The notes beneath the pieces were generated by a model that ran no database searches, was not told the DNA's origin, and saw only the letters and a list, made by a program, of their open reading frames with translations. Positions 1 through 8,800 of a DNA stretch of 64,000 nt are shown in pieces; position 1 is the first letter of the stretch, and each line of letters starts with the position of its first letter. The translations under genes were made by a program, and so were the position numbers. The stretch is from Caulobacter hibisci. Its GTDB lineage: Bacteria; Pseudomonadota; Alphaproteobacteria; Caulobacterales; Caulobacteraceae. Location of the stretch: the NCBI RefSeq assembly GCF_016135805.1, contig NZ_JADWOX010000019.1, positions 1 through 64,000 on the forward strand, in the 5' to 3' direction.

Positions 1-933
1 GGCTATTGTGGATGCTACCCACGCGATGACCGCTTGCGCTGCCGAAGCGATTTTTTGAGCAATGACTTCCCACTTTGCGAGACTGACCGTGGATAGACCT
101 ATCAGCGCCACGGCAGCAGCTTTTCCGACCGTCTTCGATGCTTCATCGGCCGCTAGGTTCACCTTCTTGCCTAGCCAGTTGCTTGCGATATGTAGTTTTT
201 GACCGGCCTTTGCGATTGTGATCGTGTCCGGGGTGGGCATGGAGAGTTCATTTTTGATGGAAGATACGGCGATCTGACTTTGTCTAATTTGCTTTACGAA
301 TTCGCTATATTCTTCTTCTACTGAATCTGGTGGGTGGTTGTGGCCCAAAGGCGGAGGGCTTATATCTGCCAGCAATTTCTCAAGTTCTAGGATATTACTT
401 TCAAGTTCGTCCTTCAGATTTTTTGATCCGACTGACGTCTCGGCATTCTTGTTCTCTATATTTTTAATAATTTTATTTAATGTGTCGCTGTCGAGCGCGA
501 AGTGTGAGGAGTTTATTTCCTCTTCCTGCTTAAGGGCTTGCATGACATTTGGATTTTTCTTCGCGAGATCGATAATTAATCCTATGAGATTTTCTCGAGA
601 TTCGAGCGATAGGCTGTCGCGAATTTGATTTATGCGAGATTGTAGCTCTCGAAATGCTGTGGCATCGAGATTGTTAACGGCGGCGACTACTGCCGCCTGA
701 TGCTTGCAAGCGCCGAACTTCTCGAAGCCGGGGCATGTGCAACTTCCCTCGCCGGCCGGGGCGCGCAGCTCGACGACATAGAGGTCGCCGGCGCTGCCGG
801 TGACGTGGGCGGTCACCGCCTCGTCCTCGATCGAAACCAGATCGACGTCGCCCTTGTCGGCGATGGCCACGCCGCTTTCGAACCAGCGCTCGTCCATGCG
901 CTCGCGCCAAATGTCGGCGTCGAAAAGGCTCAT
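1..933 (-). CDS. SWIM zinc-finger protein with AT-rich C-terminal extension (partial)
   Basis: The frame is open from an ATG at 933 to the left window edge, giving 311 residues without a stop, so the C-terminus is missing. A SWIM zinc finger (CxCx8CxH) is formed by C65, C67, C76 and H78. Up to about residue 92 the codons are GC-rich like the neighbours; beyond that (below about position 660) the gene switches to AT-rich codons (ATA, TTA, AAA) and encodes a charged helical region, a LGHNHPPD motif near residue 207, and an Ala-rich hydrophobic stretch near residues 270-311. SWIM domains bind nucleic acid or protein partners. The start overlaps the stop of the upstream metallopeptidase gene by 4 bp (ATGA), implying translational coupling. 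The function is unknown; I infer a host SWIM domain joined to a foreign C-terminal segment. Confidence 0.85.
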   Translation of the reverse strand, partial: MSLFDADIWRERMDERWFESGVAIADKGDVDLVSIEDEAVTAHVTGSAGDLYVVELRAPAGEGSCTCPGFEKFGACKHQAAVVAAVNNLDATAFRELQSRINQIRDSLSLESRENLIGLIIDLAKKNPNVMQALKQEEEINSSHFALDSDTLNKIIKNIENKNAETSVGSKNLKDELESNILELEKLLADISPPPLGHNHPPDSVEEEYSEFVKQIRQSQIAVSSIKNELSMPTPDTITIAKAGQKLHIASNWLGKKVNLAADEASKTVGKAAAVALIGLSTVSLAKWEVIAQKIASAAQAVIAWVASTIA

Positions 934-1346
934 GCTTCGTCCTCGATGCGGTGGATGTCGTCGTCCGACAGCCCGAAATGGTGGCCGATCTCGTGGACCA
1001 GCACGTGCTCGACCAGCTCGCCCAGGGTCACGTCGCCGCGTTCGCACCATTCGTCCAGGATCGGTCGGCGATAGAGGAAGACCATCGAGGGCTGGGTCCC
1101 GCCGACGTCCAGCACCGAGCGGCGCGACAGGTCCACGCCCTGGTAGAGGCCGGTCAGCTCGAACGGATCCTCGATGCCCAGGCTACCCAGCACCTCGTCG
1201 GTAGCGAAGTCGTCGATGCGGAAGACGACGTCGCCGGTCAGGCGGCGGAAGTCCTCGGGCAGGGCGTCGAAGGCGGCCTTGGCCAGGGCGGCGAAGTCGT
1301 CCAGCGATGGGGCCAGCGAGGGCGCGAGGCGATCGGTCCAGGTCAT
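930..1346 (-). CDS. Zincin-like metallopeptidase family protein (DUF1025 type)
   Basis: This 138-residue protein has a zinc-metalloprotease signature, HEIGHHFGLSDDD (HExxHxxGxxD), near its C-terminus, and the size and motif fit the small bacterial metallopeptidase family once called DUF1025. It has no signal peptide, so it is probably cytoplasmic. The ATG at 1346 is preferred; a TTG three codons upstream (1355) is the alternative. It is the first gene of a pair with the SWIM-finger gene (ATGA overlap) and is divergent from divL. The substrate is unknown. The family assignment is firm from the motif; proteolytic activity is inferred. Confidence 0.9.
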   Translation of the reverse strand: MTWTDRLAPSLAPSLDDFAALAKAAFDALPEDFRRLTGDVVFRIDDFATDEVLGSLGIEDPFELTGLYQGVDLSRRSVLDVGGTQPSMVFLYRRPILDEWCERGDVTLGELVEHVLVHEIGHHFGLSDDDIHRIEDEA

Positions 1347-1468
1347 CTTTCCCAAATAGCGTCATTCGCCTCGCGGGGAAGGGGCTGATCGCGCTTGTGA
1401 CGCCGCCGGTCTAAGCTGCCAAATCTGATTCGACCTTTCCGCCTTGTTGGGGCCTAGCGACACGCCGG

Positions 1469-3772
1469 ATGACATCGCTTGATCTGATCCTGGCCGCGAC
1501 GGCCGGCGCGGTCTGCCTGGCGATCTGCGCCACCCTGTGGGCCCTGGCCCAGCGCCGCGCCTTCGACGCGCGGATCGCGGCCGTGCTGGCCCGACTGCAC
1601 GAACTCGAGAATGGCTCCCTGGCGACCCAGGCCTCGTCGGAAGCCTTCGACAACGCCCTGGTCGCGGTCGAGGACGGCGCCGCGCGCCTGGTCTCCGGCG
1701 AGGACGCCCTGGCCGCCTGCGCCCAGGTGCTGGGCGTCGCCGCCAGCCCCGACGCGGTGGTGACGGCCCTGGTCGCTGGCGATCCCGACCACGCCGCCCG
1801 CCTGAAGGACCTGTTCGAGCGCGGCGAGGCCTGCGCCTTCGAGGCCGGCGGTCCCGGCGGCCGGGTCATCGTCGAGGGCCGCGCGGCCGGCGCCCTGGCC
1901 TGGCTGCGCCTGGCCGCCCAGACCGGCGACGCGGGCCTGCCCAGCGCCGCCCGCTTCGCCGCCTTCGTCGACGGCCTGTCCGAACCGGCCTGGATCGCCG
2001 CCGCCGACGGCGTGCCGACCTGGGCCAATTCCGCCTATCTGCGCGCCGTCGGCGTCGAGACCGCGCTTCAGGCCGGCGGCAAGACCTTCGACCGCGCCGT
2101 CGACGCCCTGGCGATCGAGACCGCCGCCAAGGGCGAGCGTCGCGAGACCGTGCGCTGGACGCCGATCGACGGCCGCCGCCGGGCCTTCCGCTTCACCGTC
2201 AAGCCGCTGGAAGGCGGCGGGGCGGGCGTGTTCAGCGCCGACGTCACCGAGGTGGAAGACGTTCGCGAGACGCTGAAGAACCACGTCGCCGCCCACGACG
2301 AGACCCTGAACCACATCGCCGACGGCGTGGCGATCTTCAGCGCCAGCCGCCGCCTGTCGTTCCACAACACCGCCTTCGCCGACCTCTGGGGCCTGGAGCC
2401 GGCCTGGCTGGCCGAACGCCCGACCCACGGCGAGGTGCTCGACCGCCTGCGCCAGCGTCGCCGCCTGCCCGAGACGGTGGACTACGCCAAGTGGAAGGCC
2501 GCGGAACTGGCCCGCTACGAGGACCTGGGTCCGCAGGCCGACGAGCTGTGGGACCTGCCCGACGGGCGGACTCTCAAAGTCGTGCGCCAGCCCCACCCGC
2601 TGGGCGGCATGCTGCTGCTCTATTCCGACATCACCGGCGAGCTGCGCCTGAAGGCCCAGTACAACGCCCTGATCCAGGTGCAGCAGGCCACCCTCGACAA
2701 GCTCAACGACGCCGTCGCCGTGTTCGGTTCTGACGGTCGCCTGCGGCTGCACAACGAGGCCTTCGAGACCTTCTGGAACGTCACGCCCCTGGCCCTTCAG
2801 GCGGCCGGCGACTTCGAGGGCGTGGTCGAGCTGTGCGTGCGCCGCCTGCATGACCTTTCGTTCTGGCGTGAGCTGAAGGGCCGGGTCGCCGATCCGGATC
2901 CGCAGATGCGCGCGCCGACCTCGGGCGAGGTGCGCACCTCCGACAACCGCATCGTGGTCTATCAGAGCCGGCCGCTGCCCGACGGCGCGACCCTGATCGC
3001 CTTCGCCGACGTCACCGACACCCGCCACCTGGAAAGCGCCCTGGCCGACCGTTCGGCGGCCCTGGCCGAGGCCGAGCGGCTGAAGCGCGACTTCGTCGGC
3101 AACGTCTCCTACGAGCTACGCACGCCGCTGACGACGATCATCGGCTATTCGGAACTGCTGGAACGGGCCGAGGGTCTGCACGAGCGCGGCAAGGGTCACG
3201 TGGCCGCCGTGCGCGCCGCCGCCACCCAGCTGGCCCGCTCGATCGACGACGTGCTCGACATGGCCCAGATCGACGCCGGCGAGATGGCGCTGGAGATCGA
3301 GGACATCCGCGTCGGCGACCTGTTGCAGGGCGCGTATCAGCGCGGCGGCAAGGACGCCGAGATCGGCGGCGTCACCCTGGAAGTGATCTGCGAGGAAGAG
3401 GTCGGCCTGATCCGCGGCGACGCCAAGCGCCTCAACCAGACCGTCGACCACCTGGTCGAGAACGCCCTGCGCCAGACCCCGCCGGGCGGCAAGGTGACGA
3501 TCTCGGCGACGCGGGCGCTGGGCGAGGTCAAGCTGCACGTCACCGATACCGGCCGGGGCGTGCCCTTCCACGTCCAGGCCCACATCTTCGACCGCTTCGT
3601 CGGCCGCGATCGCGGTGGTCCCGGCCTGGGCCTGGCCCTGGTCAAGGCGCTGGTCGAACTGCACGGCGGCTGGGTGGCCCTGGAAAGCGAGCCGGGCGCC
3701 GGCTCGACCTTCACCTGCCACCTGCCCGAAACCCAGCACCCGGGCGCGGCCCAGCCGGAATTCGGGTTCTAG
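1469..3772 (+). CDS. divL: DivL, tyrosine-containing histidine-kinase homologue controlling the cell cycle
   Basis: The 767-residue protein has one N-terminal membrane segment (about residues 5-25), a long region of tandem PAS folds (about 30-530), a DHp helix and a C-terminal HATPase_c domain with N-box (DHLVENAL), G1 (DTGRGVP) and G2 (GGPGLGLAL) motifs. In the DHp motif, NVSYELRTPL, the phospho-acceptor histidine is replaced by Y548, the diagnostic feature of Caulobacter DivL. In Caulobacter, DivL binds phosphorylated or unphosphorylated DivK and tunes the CckA kinase and thereby CtrA. Length and sequence match the known ortholog closely. A GANTC site (GATTC, 1427-1431) lies upstream, compatible with methylation-dependent timing. 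The ribosome-binding site is weak. Confidence 0.97.
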   Translation: MTSLDLILAATAGAVCLAICATLWALAQRRAFDARIAAVLARLHELENGSLATQASSEAFDNALVAVEDGAARLVSGEDALAACAQVLGVAASPDAVVTALVAGDPDHAARLKDLFERGEACAFEAGGPGGRVIVEGRAAGALAWLRLAAQTGDAGLPSAARFAAFVDGLSEPAWIAAADGVPTWANSAYLRAVGVETALQAGGKTFDRAVDALAIETAAKGERRETVRWTPIDGRRRAFRFTVKPLEGGGAGVFSADVTEVEDVRETLKNHVAAHDETLNHIADGVAIFSASRRLSFHNTAFADLWGLEPAWLAERPTHGEVLDRLRQRRRLPETVDYAKWKAAELARYEDLGPQADELWDLPDGRTLKVVRQPHPLGGMLLLYSDITGELRLKAQYNALIQVQQATLDKLNDAVAVFGSDGRLRLHNEAFETFWNVTPLALQAAGDFEGVVELCVRRLHDLSFWRELKGRVADPDPQMRAPTSGEVRTSDNRIVVYQSRPLPDGATLIAFADVTDTRHLESALADRSAALAEAERLKRDFVGNVSYELRTPLTTIIGYSELLERAEGLHERGKGHVAAVRAAATQLARSIDDVLDMAQIDAGEMALEIEDIRVGDLLQGAYQRGGKDAEIGGVTLEVICEEEVGLIRGDAKRLNQTVDHLVENALRQTPPGGKVTISATRALGEVKLHVTDTGRGVPFHVQAHIFDRFVGRDRGGPGLGLALVKALVELHGGWVALESEPGAGSTFTCHLPETQHPGAAQPEFGF

Positions 3773-3800
3773 TCGGGCGCTGAAGGACAGCTCCAACTCA

Positions 3801-3924
3801 TCGTCATCCCGGCCGCACGCCCGCGAAGGCGGGCGGAAGAGCAGGGACCCGGGGGGCTGGACGCCGCGATCAGGTTCGCCGCCCGTAAGGCCGCCGACGC
3901 TTTACGGCGGCCCCGGGATGACGA
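3801..3924. repeat. Palindromic intergenic repeat (TCGTCATCCCGG family)
   Basis: Between the convergent ends of divL and the GNAT gene, TCGTCATCCCGG at the left is mirrored by CCGGGATGACGA at the right, with GC-rich internal palindromes such as CGCCCGC/GCGGGCG. It looks like a dispersed repeat of the kind common at gene ends in Caulobacter; no coding frame is supported. Confidence 0.7.
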
Positions 3925-3938
3925 TTTGGGGGGCGCCC

Positions 3939-4466
3939 CTAGCCCGGAACCGTCCAGCGCATCGGCAACACCAGCTCCGGATCGGGATCCTCATCGACGA
4001 AGCCGGCCTTGCGGTAGAGCGCCCGGGCCGGCGTATTGTCGATCGCCACGTCCAAGGTGATCGAGGCGGCGTTCTCGGCGATGGCCATCCGCTGGATCCA
4101 GCCGAGCAGCGCCCCGCCCAGTCCGGAGCCTCGCGCGTCGGGGGCCACCAGCAGGTCGACCAGCCGCCAGTCGGGCTGGGTACGGTCGATGTGGATCTGC
4201 CCGATCGGCGTTTCGGCCTGCGCCGCCAGCCAGTGATCGGCGTCGGGATAGACCCGGGCGTAGTGCAACTGCTGCAGGCGGAACTGGTCGGCCAGCATTG
4301 GGGCCAGCTGCGCCTCGTTCCATCCCGGGAAGCTCGCCGCCCGAAAGGCCGCGTGCCATCGCGCCAGCAGCGGCGCGTCGTCGTCTGTGATCGGACGGAG
4401 GGCGACGCCCTGAGCCAGAAGCGTTTCCGGCAGGACGGGGATGGCGTCCGAGCTTGGCGATTTCAT
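3939..4466 (-). CDS. GNAT-family N-acetyltransferase
   Basis: This 175-residue protein has the GNAT fold pattern: an N-terminal ALRPITDDD strand, a central beta-strand VDLLVAPDARGSGLGGALL containing the acetyl-CoA pyrophosphate-binding loop (consensus R/QxxGxG/A), and a C-terminal NTPARALYRKAGF motif. It transfers an acetyl group from acetyl-CoA to an amine; the acceptor cannot be predicted. It is monocistronic, converges with divL across a repeat, and is divergent from the DUF6916-like gene. Confidence 0.92.
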   Translation of the reverse strand: MKSPSSDAIPVLPETLLAQGVALRPITDDDAPLLARWHAAFRAASFPGWNEAQLAPMLADQFRLQQLHYARVYPDADHWLAAQAETPIGQIHIDRTQPDWRLVDLLVAPDARGSGLGGALLGWIQRMAIAENAASITLDVAIDNTPARALYRKAGFVDEDPDPELVLPMRWTVPG

Positions 4467-4571
4467 CGCGACGACTCGCGGGTAAATGCTCTAGATCGAC
4501 CCATAGGTTGCGCTCTCCGGCTTGCAAGTTCGCCGACGCGCGGCACGATAAGAGACGACAGAGGAGGGGCC

Positions 4572-4856
4572 ATGCTGCTGCTGAAGCCGGAAGATTTCGA
4601 AGCCTGGGTGGGGCGCGACGTGCGCGTGTCGACCGTGCCGCACCCGATCGAGGTCACCCTGGCGGCCGTCCAGCGCTCGCCCTTTCCCAACGACATCCGC
4701 GAACCCTTCTCGCTGATCTTCGAGTCCAGGCTGGACATCAGCCTGATCGACGGCGTCTACGAGTTCGATTGCGGCAAGGGCGGCCCGCACGCCATTTTCG
4801 TCACCCAGCTGAAGCCGCAGCCGGACCGCAGGCTCTACCAGGCCGTCTTCAACTGA
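4572..4856 (+). CDS. DUF6916-like small protein
   Basis: This 94-residue protein starts at an ATG preceded by a strong GAGGAGGGG site. It contains REPFSLIFES in the middle and ends LYQAVFN, features I recognise from the DUF6916 family, whose members are often found next to phage-tail-collar proteins. That is what is seen here, as the next gene (convergent) encodes a tail-collar protein. There is no signal peptide or membrane segment. The molecular role is unknown. Confidence 0.8.
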   Translation: MLLLKPEDFEAWVGRDVRVSTVPHPIEVTLAAVQRSPFPNDIREPFSLIFESRLDISLIDGVYEFDCGKGGPHAIFVTQLKPQPDRRLYQAVFN

Positions 4857-4891
4857 CGGATCCAGGGGGAAGGCCTTCCCCACAACGGAAA

Positions 4892-4923
4892 ACGCCGGCT
4901 CGCGCGGGGGCGCGGACCGGCGT
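4892..4923 (-). terminator. Hairpin between convergent genes
   Basis: An inverted repeat (ACGCCGG...CCGGCGT) with inner GC pairing lies between the ends of the DUF6916-like and tail-collar genes. On the minus strand it is followed by TTTTCC, so it probably ends the tail-collar transcript; it may also act on the plus strand. A separate 16-bp palindrome, GGGGAAGG/CCTTCCCC, lies at about 4866-4881. Confidence 0.6.
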
Positions 4924-4938
4924 CGTCGTGTCCGCCGA

Positions 4939-5556
4939 CTAGTTGCGCGACGGGAAGATGCCCGCGGTGCAGATCAGCGATTGCAGGCCGAGATACGGCT
5001 GCATGTTGTCGAACGGCTGGGTGTTGCCGGCGAAGCCGACGGTCACGGTGCCGGAGACGCCCGAGACCGCGCCGCCCGCCAGGTTCACCGCCGTGCCGGC
5101 GGTGCCCGTCGGGGCGTAGATGCCCGGCGACGAAAGGCTCTCGGTGTCGTGGGTGTTGCACAGCTGCGCGCCGGCGGTCGGCGCGCCCGACTGCTGGCCG
5201 TTGGCGACGCCGCTGAGGGCGGTCAGGCTGACGCTGGGCGAGCCCGACGGCGCGAACACTGCGGTGTGGTTGTGCTGGGGCATGTTGAGGATGCTCAGGG
5301 TCGTGGTCGGCGCGCCGGCCACCTCGCCCTGGACGTAGGTCGGCAGGCCCGGGCCCTGGCCGGGACCGATCGCCGCGCGGCCCCGCAGGTCCGGCAGGCA
5401 GAAGGTCGTCTGGCCGTTGCCGCCGAAGGTCGTTCCCAGCAGTGAGAACAGGGCGGTGTTCTGCGTGATCCCGATTATCTGGCCGTTGCAGTACGCGAAG
5501 TTGCGCGGGGCGAAGTTCCCCCCGAACTGCACGATCATCGCCATATAGAAATCCAT
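4939..5556 (-). CDS. Phage tail collar domain protein (MdpB-like)
   Basis: The 205-residue protein begins with the family pattern (FAYCNGQ, then FSLLGTTFGGNGQTTF, then LPDLRGRAAIGPG), has the HNH-containing MPQHNHTAVF turn, and ends with the characteristic QPYLGLQSLICTAGIFPSR tail. These are hallmarks of the tail-collar/microcystin-dependent protein (MdpB) family, which forms trimeric fibre tips in phages and phage-derived devices. No other phage genes are nearby. A GGGAGGG site lies 9 bp before the ATG. The divergent neighbour is a giant autotransporter, so a surface or adhesion role is inferred. Confidence 0.93.
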   Translation of the reverse strand: MDFYMAMIVQFGGNFAPRNFAYCNGQIIGITQNTALFSLLGTTFGGNGQTTFCLPDLRGRAAIGPGQGPGLPTYVQGEVAGAPTTTLSILNMPQHNHTAVFAPSGSPSVSLTALSGVANGQQSGAPTAGAQLCNTHDTESLSSPGIYAPTGTAGTAVNLAGGAVSGVSGTVTVGFAGNTQPFDNMQPYLGLQSLICTAGIFPSRN

Positions 5557-5708
5557 GGTGTCAGGCCCTCCCTCAATGTTGGGTTGTTAGCTATACATTG
5601 ACGCCTTATGCGCGCAAGACGGCAGTTTCTCGCGCATGAACCGGGGCTCGAAACGCCCCTGCCTCCCCAATGCTGACCACTTTAATCTCGCGTGTAGCGA
5701 GCGATGTG

Positions 5709-5739
5709 ACAATCCACACGGGAAACACCTTTGGATTGT
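5709..5739. promoter_or_regulatory. Inverted repeat upstream of the giant autotransporter
   Basis: ACAATCCA (5709-5716) and TGGATTGT (5732-5739) form a perfect 8-bp inverted repeat with a 15-bp spacer in the 277-bp gap between the divergent tail-collar and autotransporter genes. A GATAAT -10-like hexamer follows near 5770. The arms are about two helical turns apart, as for a dimeric regulator; the regulator is unknown. Confidence 0.45.
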
Positions 5740-5833
5740 GCGCAATTTAAGGTTACATCTATTGGTAGGATAATGCGCGCGTAGAGTGAGCCTGGGGGCT
5801 GGTCTCGCGTCGATAAGTGCTGTGGGGGAAGTA

Positions 5834-8800
5834 ATGCTTCAGGGTTGGCTGGCCCGGGTCCTGCGGGATTCCACGCGTACCGGTTTCGTGCGTAGGGGAA
5901 TGAGCGTCGCGACCCGCCTGCGGGCGCTGGCCGTCGTCGTCATGGTCGCGCTCGCGGCCCTGGCGCCCGCCGCGGCCCTGGCCTCCGACATGTGCGACCT
6001 GGTCAACGCGGGCGTACTCGACCAGACCTCGGTCTTTTCCGGCGGCGCGATCATCAGCTCCGACGCCCGCCAATCTTCGAGCGGCGTCAACTCTTACCAA
6101 GGTATCGGTCTGACGACTTCCGCGGCGACCTTCACCGACGCGCGTTTCTATAACGGCGGCGCGAAATACGCCCATGATGGCACTGAGGTGTTCAGGGTCA
6201 CCGCCACGATCAACCTCACGTCCGGCACGCTGCGGGCCGCCTTGCAACGCGCGTCAAACAACAACTCGCCCAACCCGTCTGCACTGGCGGGCAGCACGAC
6301 CAGCAGCGGAACTTTCACCTACGATCTGTCGGCCCTGACGCAATACGCCATGGGCACCCAATTGGGCTCGCCTGACAATCTCGGCACCGGCACCGTTTCG
6401 GTCGCCGTCGCCTGCTATCTCCCGCCGACGATCACTTCGGTGTCGCCCACCAGCGGTCCTCAGGCCGGCACGAACTCGGTCACCATCAACGGCACGTACC
6501 TGTCGGGCGCGACGCTGACGGTCGACGGCGCCAGCGTGACGCCGACCTCGACCACCGCCGGCACGGTGGTCTTCACCGCCCCCGCGCACGCGCCGGGCCT
6601 TGTGTCGCTGGTCGTCACCACCCCCGCCGGCACGGCGTCGTCCAGCTACACCTATATCGCGGCGCCGACGATCTCGTCGCTGTCGCCCAGCTCCGGCCCG
6701 ACGGCCGGCACGAACTCGGTCACGATCAACGGCACGAACCTGGCGGGCGCGACCCTCACGGTCGCCGGCGGCGCCGTGACTCCGACCTCGACGAACGCCA
6801 CTTCCGTCGTCTTCACCGCCCCCGCCCACGCGGCCGGACCGGTGACCGTGGCCGTGACCACCAGCGGCGGTACGGCTTCGAGCACCTACACCTATGTCGC
6901 CGCGCCGACGATCTCGTCGGTGTCGCCCAGTTCGGGGCCGCTGGCCGGCACGAACTCGGTCACGATCAACGGCTCCAATCTTTCGGGCGCGACGCTCACG
7001 GTCGACGGCGGCAGCGTGACGCCCACCTCGACGAGCGCCAGCACCGTCGTCTTCACCGCCCCCGCCAACGCGGCCGGTTCGGTCGCCTTGGTCGTGACCA
7101 CCGGCGGCGGTTCGGCGTCGTCCAGCTATGAGTATGTCACCGCGCCGACGATCTCGTCGCTGTCGCCGAGTTCCGGGCCCACAGGGGGCGGGGACGTCGT
7201 GACGATCAGCGGCTCGAACCTGTCGAACGCGACGCTGACGGTGGACGGCGTCGGCGTGACGCCGACCTCGGCGAGCGCCAGCTCGATCGTCTTCAACACG
7301 CCCGCCCACGTGGCCGGTTCGATCGCCGTGGTCGTGACGACCGCCGGCGGCTCGGCCTCGTCCGGCTACACCTTTCTCGCCGCGCCGACGATTTCGTCGG
7401 TGTCGCCGTCGTCCGGCTCGACGGCGGGCGGGACGACCGTGACGATCAACGGCTCCAACCTGTCGGGCGCGACGCTCACGGTCGATGGCGGCGGCGTGAC
7501 GCCGACCTCGACGACCGCAACCACGGTCGTCTTCACCTCGCCCGCCCATGCGGCCGGCGCGATCGCCCTGGTGGTGACGACCGGCGGCGGTTCGGCCTCG
7601 ACGACCTACACATATGTCGCGCCGCCGACGGCCAGCAGCTTCACCTACGGCTCGATCATTGCCTACAACACCGGCGCCAACGCGACGACCAGCATCGACG
7701 TCGCCACCGGCGGCAGCGTCACCAACAGCCCCACCGGCTATGCGGTCGGTTCGGCGACGACGGCCCAGGGCGGCAGCGTCAGCATCGACAGCAGCGGGAG
7801 CGCGACCTACACGCCGCCCGTCGGCTATCGCAACGCCAATGACAGCTTCACCTATACGGCGACCAACGGGGCTGGAACGTCGTCGCCCGCGACCGTCACC
7901 GTCACGATCGGCAATCCCACCCTCACGGTGACCCTGCCGGCGAGCACGGCCACGGTAGGCACGGTCTACAACGCCGGCGCCGCGTTGGTGACGCCCGCGG
8001 GCGGCCGGTCGACCTACACCATCAACAGCATCAGCCTGCCTTCGGGCCTGACCGACGCCGGCGGCGGCGTCATCAGCGGAACGCCCACGGCCGACGGGGT
8101 CTTCACCGTCACCGTCAACATCACCGACAGCTCGACGGGCGCGGGGCCCTACACCGCCAACGCCACGGCGACCCTGACGGTGTCGCTGCCGCCGGCGCCG
8201 ACGGCCTCGTCGTTCACGGCCTCGGCGGTCGCCTACAACAGCGGTTCGGCCTCGGCCGCGACCTTCAGCGTGACCGGCCATGTCGCCAACAGCCCGACCA
8301 GCTATGCGGTCGGCTCAGCCACGACCACGGGCGGAGGCTCGGTCAGCATCGACAGCGCGGGCCTGGTTTCCTACACGCCGGCCGTCGGTTTCCGCGGCAA
8401 TGACAGCTTCACCTACACCGCGACCAACGCCGGAGGAACGTCGAGCCTGGCCACGGTCACCGTTCCGGTGAGCAACCCGGTGCTGTCGGTCACTCTGCCT
8501 GCGGCGACCGGCACGGTGGGCGCGGCCTACAACAGCGGCGGCGCGCCCGTGATCCTCAGCGGCGGCGTCGCCCCTTATTCGAACATCTCGGCCACGGGCC
8601 TTCCGACCGGCCTGACGATCAGCAGCTCGGGTGTCATCAGCGGCACGCCGACCACGGCGACCACCGCCACGGTGATCGTCACCGCCACCGACAGTTCGAC
8701 GGGCGCCGGCGCCTACACCAGCACCGCCTCGGCCACCCTGAACATCGCCGCGCCGACCATCACCCTGTCGCCCGCAGCCGGCGCCCTGCCGGGCGTCGAC

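Noticed and set aside
338..628. A 96-residue plus-strand frame in the left-edge AT-rich region
   Set aside because: The minus-strand frame here is continuous with the SWIM gene and has sense, so the plus-strand frame is its shadow.
1454..3028. A 524-residue minus-strand frame opposite divL
   Set aside because: It is the shadow of divL in another frame, with no start-site support and no domain.
3615..4571. The N-terminal part of the 413-residue frame 3615-4856
   Set aside because: This frame passes through the end of divL, a repeat and the antisense of the GNAT gene before reaching the true gene that begins at 4572 with a strong ribosome-binding site.
6254..8281. A 675-residue open frame on the minus strand within the repeat stalk
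   Set aside because: It is created by the third-position GC bias and the repeats of the autotransporter; its translation is Arg/Gly-rich and has no recognisable motif.
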